A DNA stretch of 10,246 nt, taken from contig DUGS01000042.1 in assembly GCA_013331265.1 (NCBI GenBank), forward strand, positions 1 to 10,246, written 5' to 3'. The position numbers were made by a program, and so were the translations under genes. Every line of letters starts with the position of its first letter. The stretch's first letter is position 1. Shown piece by piece: positions 1 through 5,946 of the stretch. Under the pieces are notes generated by a model, which saw only the letters and a program-made list of their open reading frames with translations, did not search any database and was not told the DNA's origin. The stretch is from Methanosarcina sp. (GTDB taxonomy: Archaea > Halobacteriota > Methanosarcinia > Methanosarcinales > Methanosarcinaceae).

Positions 1-248
1 TTAAAGGCTACCTGAATAGTTACTCTCAAGTTTAGACATTTTACCCAATCTGAAAAGTAAATAAAAGGCTTTTCATTACAAATAAGAAAATGTTAAAGGT
101 AGAGGAAATAAAGAAGAATGAGATAAAAACATACATTAGAATGAGAAATATGTGAGTTCAAAAACGACAGGGAAAATGAGCAGGGAAACGGCAGAAGAAA
201 AGCAGCACACAGGAGAAGAATGCGGGAGAGAAGTTAGATAAACATCAA

Positions 249-256
249 TATATATT
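249..256 (+). promoter_or_regulatory. Candidate TATA box for the small lipoprotein gene
   Basis: TATATATT lies about 36 bases upstream of the ATG at 292. An archaeal TATA box usually sits about 25 bases before the transcription start, so this would give a leader of roughly 10-15 bases. The surrounding sequence is very AT-rich, so chance TATA-like matches are expected and this is only a candidate. Confidence 0.25.
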
Positions 257-291
257 ATTCATAGGGAATATATTTCCACATATATTTATGA

Positions 292-459
292 ATGAAAGGG
301 GATGAGATTATCGGGAAAATAAAACTTTTTGGTGCTTTGTTTATTACAGTGATGCTTGTCACATTAATCTTATTTGCTTCTGGCTGTTCTCAAAAAGCAC
401 CAGAGAATGAAGCTAAAAAAGTTGAAAATGAAAGTGAGAATTTAACTAGTAAAATTTAA
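292..459 (+). CDS. Small putative lipoprotein (55 aa), function unknown
   Basis: This short gene was found by reading the frame directly. ATG at 292 begins MKGDEIIGKIKLFGAL, followed by a hydrophobic stretch (residues 12-29) ending in FASGC, which resembles a lipobox with the lipid-modified Cys at about residue 31. The mature part would be only about 25 residues, acidic and lysine-rich (SQKAPENEAKKVENES). The expected product is therefore a tiny surface-anchored lipoprotein. No clear Shine-Dalgarno site precedes the ATG, which fits a very short leader. A degraded second copy follows directly downstream. Ala rather than Leu at position -3 of the lipobox is acceptable but not ideal. I do not recognise a family beyond 'small lipoprotein', and the role is unknown. 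Confidence 0.55.
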   Translation: MKGDEIIGKIKLFGALFITVMLVTLILFASGCSQKAPENEAKKVENESENLTSKI

Positions 460-480
460 AATATATTTTTATTAAATAAA

Positions 481-679
481 GAGGATGAGAAGGGGGATAT
501 AATCAGGAAAAAAGGCTCTTCGCTGTTTCGAGTGGATAACTTACATTTATCCCCTAAATGCTGCTGATCACATTGATGCTTATCTACTAATGTTATTCGC
601 TTCCGAATGTTATCAACAAGAGCCGGAAAATGAAAGAGAAAATTTTGACGAGGAATTTGAAGGTTTGCCTCATAAATAA
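481..679 (+). pseudogene. Degraded second copy of the small lipoprotein gene
   Basis: The segment FASECYQQEPENE, encoded within 596-634, matches FASGCSQKAPENE of the upstream lipoprotein. The DNA before it (an ATAATCAGGAAAAAA-like start near 499) resembles that gene's N-terminal region but lies in another frame. The frame holding the tail is open from 503 to 679, yet its only ATG (590) falls inside the would-be signal sequence. The lipobox Gly at -1 has become Glu, so lipid modification would be lost. The simplest reading is an old tandem duplication that has decayed by frameshift and substitution. The alternative is a genuine short ORF on either strand. The - strand ORF over the same bases has only a GTG start and no ribosome-binding site, so it is not favoured. 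Confidence 0.4.
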
Positions 680-1184
680 TTAAATGTGATCCCACTTGGA
701 TTCGATTAAGATACGAAATACCAAGAAATTATTATCTTTTATATAAATATCTATGAATTATACCGGAAAATCGCTATGCATGGTATTCGAAGTTGTGCAT
801 AAAATTCATTAACTGATGCCAAAAGAATAATAATTATAACCTCAGAAAACATAGAAGTACTTACTCTCTTCATTCTATTTTTTCATTCTTTTATCCATGA
901 GTTTTATGTTATAGAGCTTTGATTAAGTTCCTCTGTGCCTTCTCGCTTATTTCACAGTTTAGTGTTTGGATTTTGGAGTTTAGAACTGTACTAATTTGTG
1001 AAAGGTAAAATCGAAAATTGTTGTAAAAAAGTTTATAAAGTTAGCAGGTTTTAAATACATTAACATCTAAATAATTATTGTAAAGACGTGCCCACAGAAA
1101 TATTCAGATTAAAAATTACTAAAAGTAGCAGATAGAATTAAAATAAAACTTATATAAGCGTTAAAGAAAGAATGAGGTGAAACG
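680..1184. other. AT-rich intergenic stretch without a recognisable gene
   Basis: No ORF of credible length or start lies here on either strand. The stretch holds a near-symmetrical TATA-like element (TTTATATAAAT, 739-749), a small inverted repeat TATGCA/TGCATA (775-780 and 796-801), and two further TATA-like elements nearer the next gene (TTTATAAA at about 1031-1038 and CTTATATAAG at 1149-1158). It could include the leader of the 1185 gene or an unannotated small RNA, but nothing shown proves either. Confidence 0.5.
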
Positions 1185-1595
1185 ATGACAGTTCTGATTC
1201 AAAAAGATGTAAACGAAATGATAATGGAAAAAACTGGAATAGACGAAGGTCAACTTAAAAAAATGGAGAAATTGCTTGGGGAAGGTTTAGGAGGTTCAAT
1301 AGACCAGAACTTTTCGATGACTATCAAAAACGGCACTGGAACTTATACAAATTCAAAAACAAGTTGGGGAGTAACTATAGATGGTTATGCGGTAATCACG
1401 GCCCCAGATAACGGCACATGGCATCTCGTCGCAAAAGATGGAGACAAAGTTGTCTTCGATAAACAGGGAGTTACAAAAAATCAACAGGTCAGTTTTACAT
1501 ACCATACAGGCTTTAAGTTAAACCTCACAGTGACTGCAACGTGGAGCGAAAAGAAAGAAACAACACTCAATGGACATATTCACGCAAAATATTAA
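1185..1595 (+). CDS. Uncharacterised beta-rich protein (136 aa)
   Basis: ATG 1185 is preceded at 4 bases by GAGGTGA (1174-1180), an excellent match to the archaeal 16S rRNA tail, so the start is well supported. Residues 1-38 look helical and amphipathic (GIDEGQLKKMEKLLGEGL). Residues 43-136 read as alternating beta strands rich in Thr, Asn, Gly and aromatics (SWGVTIDGYAVITAPDNGTW, then KLNLTVTATW), suggesting a small beta-sandwich. There is no signal peptide, membrane span or Cys, so a cytoplasmic or non-classically exported protein is most likely. The 3' end overlaps a possible small membrane ORF by 55 bases. I do not recognise the family. The layout of a short helix followed by a beta-sandwich resembles some small membrane-active or scaffold proteins, but no catalytic motif supports a function. 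Confidence 0.75.
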   Translation: MTVLIQKDVNEMIMEKTGIDEGQLKKMEKLLGEGLGGSIDQNFSMTIKNGTGTYTNSKTSWGVTIDGYAVITAPDNGTWHLVAKDGDKVVFDKQGVTKNQQVSFTYHTGFKLNLTVTATWSEKKETTLNGHIHAKY

Positions 1596-1744
1596 TCGAT
1601 GAAAGCAGTAATGACAGTGAACAAACAGGGGAGAAAAAACTTTACTTCCACAGCATCAATCCTTTGCTGAAAATCACCTTTTTTTCTTTATTCGTTTTAG
1701 GGTTAACTCTGGTTTATTTTTACCTTTTAGCCTGGTTTTATTAG
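1541..1744 (+). CDS. Possible small single-span membrane protein (67 aa)
   Basis: The ORF opens with GTG at 1541, inside the preceding gene, and overlaps its last 55 bases in another frame. The first half is polar (ERKERNNTQWTYSRK). The C-terminal 23 residues or so form one convincing membrane helix (ITFFSLFVLGLTLVYFYLL) ending in AWFY. No good Shine-Dalgarno site or later ATG lies in the frame, so the real start is uncertain. It could be made by translational coupling with the gene upstream. A TTG at 1663 would give a product little longer than the helix. The hydrophobic tail lying entirely outside the overlap argues for a real small membrane protein, but a chance ORF cannot be excluded. Confidence 0.35.
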   Translation: MERKERNNTQWTYSRKILIDESSNDSEQTGEKKLYFHSINPLLKITFFSLFVLGLTLVYFYLLAWFY

Positions 1745-2009
1745 AATACATGATACAAATGTAACTTTATATCTCGACTCTATCTTTCTATTCAGTATTG
1801 CTTTTCAGAATTTCAGTTTCAAAAACAATTACTTTTTTGAACACATTAGAATTATAATAAAGTCCTAAAACATAGAGCTATCGATTCTTAAATCTGAATT
1901 TTCTTTTTTGGCAGGTTAAAAAATAGAATCCAAAAACTGATTGCTCAAACTCCTATCAGGGCTTTTGCCAAAAAAATACAAGAATTCCAGTATTCAAGGT
2001 TGATAGAAC

Positions 2010-2957
2010 ATGAGAGCCTCAAAAATTTGTATTAAGTTTATACTGATAATTTCTCTTGGCATTCTGCTCTTGAGCGCTTCAGTTTACTCTCAGCAAGGAG
2101 ATCAGGTCAGGGACCAGCTCAGGAAACAGGACAAAGACATGGACAGAAATTGTACTCAACCGCAGATGCAGTCAGGGCTTTCAGCTCAGGAGGATGCTGT
2201 AGCTTTAAAGGTCCGTGAAGCTGCAAGCCTTGTGGAAGAAAAAGGAGAAGAATCATTCCCTGAATTCAGGGAAAATGACAGCAAATGGATTTATGATGAT
2301 TTCTATATCTTTGTCTGGAAGATTAACGGGACCAGGGCTATCAGGGTAGTCTATCCTCCCGATCTTAGGGGGGAAGGGCAGGACGTGAGTGATCTTACAG
2401 ATTTTAACGGCAAGAACATAGGAAAGCTTTTCGTTGAGACAGCCCTGAGTGAAAGCGGAGAAGGCTGGGTACCCTATAAATGGACAAAACCCAATGAAAC
2501 AGAACCTTCCACTAAATACAGTTTCATAAAAAGAGCTGCTTTCGGAGAGGAAACGTACCTTGTGGGTTCGGGATTTTATGTTGATGATTATCTCTTCACT
2601 GGGGATACTAAAAATTGCGAATTCATAAATGCAACAGGCATATCCCTATGTGAGTTGATGCACCCTGGAAGGATGGAAAAGGATCCGGGAGTCAACTACA
2701 GCATTGCATACGTGGTCGTTGACCCTGGAGAAAAGAGCCTTCAACACAGGCTTTCAAACCCCGAAACCTATTACACTCTTGAAGGTAACGGGACTCTTTA
2801 CATCAACGGTGTGCCAGTCACCCTTCATAAAGGAAAACTTGTACTTGTGCCTGAATACGAAGTTCAGTATATAGAAAACCAGGGAAATTCTTCCCTTCGT
2901 CTCCTTGTGATAGATCAGCCAGCCTGGAAAGCTGAAAATGAAGAAATCATGGGGTGA
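2010..2957 (+). CDS. Exported cache-cupin fusion protein (315 aa)
   Basis: A signal peptide or N-terminal anchor (residues 1-27, core FILIISLGILLLSASVYS) directs the product outside the cell. A Gln/Asp-rich linker follows. Residues 60-192 resemble a single-cache ligand-binding domain: YDDFYIFVWKINGTRAIRV, GEGWVPYKW, KYSFIKRA and YLVGSGFYV are typical strand segments of periplasmic sensor cache domains. Residues 236-301 form a cupin core (VVVDPGEKSLQHRL, PETYYTLEGNGTLYING, GKLVLVPEYEVQYIENQG). The cupin metal site looks incomplete: His246 and Glu252 are present, but the second motif-1 His is Leu248 and the motif-2 His appears to be Gln286. The start is supported by AAGGTTGAT just upstream. It has no membrane-spanning output domain, so it probably binds or scavenges a small molecule rather than signalling directly. 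Substrate unknown. Confidence 0.8.
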   Translation: MRASKICIKFILIISLGILLLSASVYSQQGDQVRDQLRKQDKDMDRNCTQPQMQSGLSAQEDAVALKVREAASLVEEKGEESFPEFRENDSKWIYDDFYIFVWKINGTRAIRVVYPPDLRGEGQDVSDLTDFNGKNIGKLFVETALSESGEGWVPYKWTKPNETEPSTKYSFIKRAAFGEETYLVGSGFYVDDYLFTGDTKNCEFINATGISLCELMHPGRMEKDPGVNYSIAYVVVDPGEKSLQHRLSNPETYYTLEGNGTLYINGVPVTLHKGKLVLVPEYEVQYIENQGNSSLRLLVIDQPAWKAENEEIMG

Positions 2958-2973
2958 GCAGGTAAAAATACGA

Positions 2974-3013
2974 GAATGAATAGAGGTAAATAAGAATGAA
3001 TAGAGGTAAATAA
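2974..3013 (+). repeat. Two tandem 20-base copies
   Basis: The 20-base unit GAATGAATAGAGGTAAATAA occurs twice in perfect tandem (2974-2993 and 2994-3013), about 16 bases after the stop of the cache-cupin gene. It looks like a recent slippage duplication. A partly complementary CTCTATTTA downstream (3051-3059) could form a weak hairpin with it. No function is evident. Confidence 0.85.
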
Positions 3014-3183
3014 GATAGAGAGAAATAAAGTTGAATCCAGGCTTCCCAATCTCTATTTACATATTTTACTCTTTTTTGGATTATTCGCAAGACAGGATGG
3101 CAGCCAGGAATGCGAAACCGGGAAAAAATATTGATTACTTCAGGATACCCTATACTCGCATGCACCTCCAGACATAAAATCAT

Positions 3184-3198
3184 AAAATATAAATAAAA
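3184..3198 (+). promoter_or_regulatory. Candidate TATA box for the MarR-TrmB-MATE genes
   Basis: AAAATATAAATAAAA contains TATAAATA (3188-3195), a good archaeal TATA match. Transcription from here would start near 3215-3220 and leave a leader of about 260 bases before the MarR gene. Such a leader would carry the hairpin and the AAACCCA repeats described separately. A promoter closer to the gene is possible. Confidence 0.3.
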
Positions 3199-3290
3199 CC
3201 TGCCCCATGATTTAGTTTGAAATCTAACAATACGAAAAGTGTATAGTAAGATTTACGACGGTCATGATCCGGATGATAGCATATGAATTA

Positions 3291-3370
3291 AAACCCAATC
3301 AAAACCGATAATCTTCGGTTAAACCCAACAAAAAAATAAACCAACAAAAAAGTAAACCCAGCCAGAAACC
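3291..3370 (+). repeat. Cluster of four AAACCCA-like direct repeats
   Basis: Four copies of a motif close to AAACCCAACAAAAA begin at 3291, 3321, 3338 and 3354, the last three spaced 16-17 bases apart. They lie 110-190 bases before the MarR start. The regular spacing suggests binding sites for a regulator or an unpaired A/C-rich leader. The degenerate fourth copy (AAACCCAGCCAGAAACC) weakens the case. Confidence 0.45.
3303..3320 (+). promoter_or_regulatory. Short perfect hairpin between AAACCCA repeats
   Basis: AACCGA (3303-3308) and TCGGTT (3315-3320) are perfect inverted copies separated by TAATCT. It could be an operator half-site pair for the adjacent MarR-type regulator or a small RNA hairpin in the leader. 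The 6-bp length makes chance occurrence quite possible. Confidence 0.3.
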
Positions 3371-3476
3371 AGTTAAAAGATTGAATCAAACACACCTCGC
3401 GAACAGACCTCTGGCTATTATCCCTGGTTTTATCATTCGGATTAGACCGGAAAAAAGTACCTCACTGTGATAACCA

Positions 3477-3941
3477 ATGAAAGAAGAAAGAGTAAAAGAG
3501 ACAGTCAACCTTCAGTTTGATATGATCCATCTTTTTCATAAAAATTTTGCAAGAGTATTTCATCAGACAGGTAACAGCCCGCGCAGTCTTAACAAAAATC
3601 AGAATAAAGCTATTCTGATAATAGGAGCGGTCGGGGAAATAATGCCTACAACTCTTGGAAAATGCCTTGACCTCCAGAAAGGAAGCCTGACCAGTATGAT
3701 CGATGCCCTGGAAAGAGAGGGACTTGTCTGCAGGAGAGGAGACCCCAGAGACAGGAGAAAGATCCTGGTATCACTTACGGAAAAAGGAAAAACTTACAGG
3801 GACTGGTTCACAGAGGAACTTGAAGAAAATACATCACATGTTTTGAACCGGCTCGCTGAAGAAGATATTGCAGCTTACCAGGAAAGCCTGAAAACAATGA
3901 TTGGCACTCTGAAGAAACTGGAGAGCATGCCTGAAAAATAA
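3477..3941 (+). CDS. MarR-family transcriptional regulator (154 aa)
   Basis: The length and layout fit a MarR-type winged-helix dimer. Residues 1-35 form an N-terminal dimerisation helix and residues about 43-66 the first helices of the DNA-binding domain. KGSLTSMIDALEREGLV (68-84) is the recognition helix. The wing carries the hallmark DPRDRRKILVSLTEKG (89-104), and the C-terminal helices 107-150 complete the dimer interface. ATG 3477 is preceded by GTGAT (3467-3471) at a suitable distance. The TrmB gene follows after 45 bases and the MATE transporter after that. MarR proteins commonly repress adjacent efflux genes and release DNA on binding phenolic or drug-like ligands, so control of the MATE gene is the likely role (inference). 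No Cys-based redox sensor is obvious: Cys63 and Cys85 are isolated. Confidence 0.9.
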   Translation: MKEERVKETVNLQFDMIHLFHKNFARVFHQTGNSPRSLNKNQNKAILIIGAVGEIMPTTLGKCLDLQKGSLTSMIDALEREGLVCRRGDPRDRRKILVSLTEKGKTYRDWFTEELEENTSHVLNRLAEEDIAAYQESLKTMIGTLKKLESMPEK

Positions 3942-3986
3942 AAATAGTAAAAGCCTGATTCCTGAAAATCAATACTGAGGTCTGCG

Positions 3987-4322
3987 ATGTACACGGAGCT
4001 CATAGGCAAACTCAAGAAACTCGGATTCACAGAAAACGAGGCGAAGATCTATTTGGGGCTCCTCAGCATGGGTGAAGCAACAGCAAGTGAAATCCATGAG
4101 TATACACACGTTCCGAGGACAAAAACTTATTCTACGCTGGAAAGAATGTCAAAAAAAAAGTATGTGGAAGTCATCGGAGGAACTCCGGCATATTTCAGGT
4201 GCATTGGCCCGGAACAGCTGACAGAAAGGCTTAGAAATGAATTTCTATTCTACCTTAATGAAACATTGAAGGAACTTAATTCTGCAGGTTACGGGGTTAA
4301 CTACCACTCAGCTAAAGACTGA
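3987..4322 (+). CDS. Short TrmB-type helix-turn-helix regulator (111 aa)
   Basis: Residues 1-75 are a classic TrmB-type winged helix: KLKKLGFTENEAKIYLGLLS, ATASEIHEYTHVPRTKTYST (recognition helix) and LERMSKKKYVEVIGGTPAYF (wing). Residues 76-98 (PEQLTERLRNEFLFYLNETL) form the helix that in full-length TrmB proteins leads into a sugar-binding C-terminal domain of about 150 residues. That domain is absent here. GAGGT (3977-3981) lies 5 bases before ATG 3987. From Asn105 to the stop, the coding sequence lies inside the left arm of the 78-base inverted repeat, and the stop codon is in its hairpin. The C-terminus may therefore have been replaced or cut short by that element, although short DNA-binding-only TrmB proteins also exist naturally. 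It probably acts with the MarR protein on the downstream transporter. Confidence 0.85.
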   Translation: MYTELIGKLKKLGFTENEAKIYLGLLSMGEATASEIHEYTHVPRTKTYSTLERMSKKKYVEVIGGTPAYFRCIGPEQLTERLRNEFLFYLNETLKELNSAGYGVNYHSAKD

Positions 4323-4376
4323 GTGGCTTCCTGAATCATAGACGACCTTTTGGCATATCAACCAGGCTTTAATACC
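4299..4376 (+). repeat. Left arm of a 78-base inverted repeat
   Basis: The stretch from AACTACCACTCAGC to GGCTTTAATACC matches the reverse complement of 7102-7179 at 70 of 78 positions without gaps, including 22 identical bases in a row around GTGGCTTCCTGAATCATAGA. Similarity stops abruptly on both sides. The arm starts within the last codons of the TrmB gene and ends about 85 bases before the MATE gene. No target-site duplication is visible at the outer edges. It may be a terminal repeat of a mobile or formerly mobile unit, or a member of a dispersed repeat family. Confidence 0.9.
4304..4326 (+). other. Hairpin in the left repeat arm, containing the TrmB stop codon
   Basis: CCACTCAG (4304-4311) pairs perfectly with CTGAGTGG (4319-4326) around the 7-base loop CTAAAGA. 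The TGA of the TrmB gene (4320-4322) lies in the 3' side of the stem. The right arm keeps the same fold with a compensating base-pair change. There is no following T-run, so a simple intrinsic terminator is not indicated. It may protect the mRNA end, attenuate read-through into the MATE gene, or serve as a protein binding site. Confidence 0.65.
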
Positions 4377-4384
4377 ATTAATAA

Positions 4385-4395
4385 GTTCTCAGAAC
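4385..4395 (+). promoter_or_regulatory. Candidate operator upstream of the MATE gene
   Basis: GTTCTCAGAAC is a perfect 5-1-5 palindrome lying 67 bases before the MATE start, just after a possible TATA element (CATTAATAAG, about 4376-4385). A repressor bound here would block transcription initiation, so it is a plausible site for the MarR or TrmB protein. Assignment rests only on symmetry and position. Confidence 0.35.
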
Positions 4396-4461
4396 CAGAA
4401 AAAGATTCCAGTCCTGAAAAAGAGATAAAGGTAAAGGACGTATAAAAAGGAAGATAATTAA

Positions 4462-5898
4462 ATGGAAACGAGGACAAACGTAAATTCCAATCCCTGCAGT
4501 CCTGCAAAAAATCCGGGAACAAAAGGCGTAAAGATCCTTGAAGGCGACCCTAAAAAAGCAATTATCAAACTTGCAGTCCCGATGATTGTTGCGATGTCCG
4601 TCCAGACCATTTACCAGCTGGTAGATACTTTCTGGGTCTCAGGGCTTGGAGCGGATGCACTTGCTGCAATGGGCTTTTCATTTCCATTCTTTTTTATAAG
4701 CATGGCTTTATCCAATGGGCTGGGAATAGGTGGAGGAGCAGCAATCTCCCGAAAGATAGGAGCAAGGGATAAAGCAGGGGCAGACAACGTAGCCGTACAT
4801 ACGATTATAATGATGCTGCTGCTCGGGCTGATATTCACCATACCTTTTTATGTTTTTGCCCCCCAGATCTTCTCTCTGGCAGGAGCAGGAGAGACAGCCG
4901 ATCTCGCAGTAGCTTACTCGAGAGTGATATTCCTCGGGAGCATAGTAGTTTTTTTTACTAATGTAGCTAATTCCATCCTCAGAGCCGAAGGGGACTCAAA
5001 GCGCGCAATGCAGGCAATGATCCTTGGAGCAGTCCTGAATATCATCCTTGACCCTATCTTCATATACACCTTTAAAATGGGAATTGCGGGCGCAGCCTGG
5101 GCAACCCTGCTATCTCTTGCGATCTCTTCGGTTATGATGCTGAACTGGCTCTTTTTCAGAAAAGATACTTTCGTTTCCTTTGATTTTAAAGACTTCAGTT
5201 TTGAAAGAGACATTGTAAATGACATATTCAGGATAACCATCCCCGCCTCTGCCCAGCAGCTTTCCATGTCATTATCCATGCTTGTCCTCAACCTTATTAT
5301 TGTGAACGTGAGCAATACCGACGGAGTTGCTGTATACTCCACTGGCTGGCGGGTTGCAACAATTGCAATTGCTCCACTCGTAGGGATTGCAACGGCGGTA
5401 GTTTCGGTTTCCGGAGCTTCTTTCGGGGCGAGAGACTTCAAAAAAGCAAAAACAGCCCATACATATGCAATTAAACTGGGCCTTCTAATCGAAAGCGCGG
5501 TTGCTGCATTTACTTTTATCCTTGCCCCGCAGATTGCAGCTGTTTTCACGCAGACGGAAGAAGCCGCTCACATAGCTCCGGACCTTATCCACTTCCTGCG
5601 TGTTATCTGCATCTTTTACCCGTCAGTATCTTTCGGAATGCTCTCTTCATCGTTCTTCCAGGGAGCTGGAAAAGGCTTGAACGCTCTTATTGCAAACCTC
5701 CTGAGAACCATAGTTTTTATTCCGCTCTTTGCGGCTTTTTTCGCATTCACTCTGGATATGGGTCAGGTAGGTGCCTGGTGGGGGATTGTCGCAGGCAATG
5801 CGATAGGAGCCGGAGTGACCTTTGTCTGGGCAAGACTATACCAGAGCACGATTTTGAAAACAGAACCCCTGCATAAACCTCACGAGCAGAGAGTCTGA
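4462..5898 (+). CDS. MATE-family multidrug/metabolite efflux transporter (478 aa)
   Basis: An integral membrane exporter of the multi antimicrobial extrusion family, which exchanges Na+ or H+ for cationic drugs or metabolites. After a hydrophilic extension of about 28 residues, the first MatE repeat begins KKAIIKLAVPMIVAMSVQTI (31-50) with YQLVDTFWVSGLGADALAAM. The family signature SILRAEGDSKRAMQAMILGA followed by VLNIILDPIFIYTF spans 171-204. A second, weaker repeat begins near DIFRITIPASAQQLSMSLSM. Twelve membrane helices fit the length, which is normal for the family (about 440-480). GGAAG (4449-4453) lies 8 bases before ATG 4462. Its place downstream of MarR and TrmB genes points to ligand-induced export. 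It lies between the two inverted repeat arms, separated from the regulators by the left hairpin. Substrate not predictable from sequence. Confidence 0.93.
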   Translation: METRTNVNSNPCSPAKNPGTKGVKILEGDPKKAIIKLAVPMIVAMSVQTIYQLVDTFWVSGLGADALAAMGFSFPFFFISMALSNGLGIGGGAAISRKIGARDKAGADNVAVHTIIMMLLLGLIFTIPFYVFAPQIFSLAGAGETADLAVAYSRVIFLGSIVVFFTNVANSILRAEGDSKRAMQAMILGAVLNIILDPIFIYTFKMGIAGAAWATLLSLAISSVMMLNWLFFRKDTFVSFDFKDFSFERDIVNDIFRITIPASAQQLSMSLSMLVLNLIIVNVSNTDGVAVYSTGWRVATIAIAPLVGIATAVVSVSGASFGARDFKKAKTAHTYAIKLGLLIESAVAAFTFILAPQIAAVFTQTEEAAHIAPDLIHFLRVICIFYPSVSFGMLSSSFFQGAGKGLNALIANLLRTIVFIPLFAAFFAFTLDMGQVGAWWGIVAGNAIGAGVTFVWARLYQSTILKTEPLHKPHEQRV

Positions 5899-5946
5899 AA
5901 TTTTTGTGTAAGCCTTTGAGAGAATATTCTGAAGACACGGCCTTAA

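Larger units (their letters stand above)
2958..3476. other. Long spacer upstream of the regulator/efflux genes
   Basis: No credible gene lies here; the - strand ORF near 2947-3183 has no domain signature. From left to right it holds a 20-base tandem duplication just after the cache-cupin stop, a T-run (TTTTTT, 3071-3076) that could end transcription of that gene, a TATA-like element at 3184-3198, a 6-bp hairpin at 3303-3320 and four AAACCCA-like repeats at 3291-3370. The right half is probably the promoter and leader of the MarR-TrmB-MATE genes. Confidence 0.5.

Noticed and set aside
63..73. AAAAGGCTTTT palindrome near the left edge, possible terminator.
   Set aside because: Only five weak pairs with a one-base centre and no adjoining gene in the window to terminate.
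456..695. 79-residue ORF on the - strand.
   Set aside because: It starts with GTG, lacks a ribosome-binding site and domain features, and lies opposite the decayed lipoprotein copy, which explains the sequence better.
2947..3183. 78-residue - strand ORF in the spacer after the cache-cupin gene.
   Set aside because: It has no recognisable domain and no good start signal, and much of its C-terminal half is the translation of the AT-rich tandem repeat.
4304..4326. The 7-base loop CTAAAGA on an 8-bp stem looks like a tRNA anticodon arm (close to the Phe loop CTGAAGA).
   Set aside because: The flanking sequence has no D-arm, T-arm or acceptor stem in register, so no tRNA can be built around it.
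4914..5549. 211-residue ORF on the - strand inside the MATE gene.
   Set aside because: It is the antisense shadow of a strongly supported membrane protein gene, and its translation has no independent domain signal.
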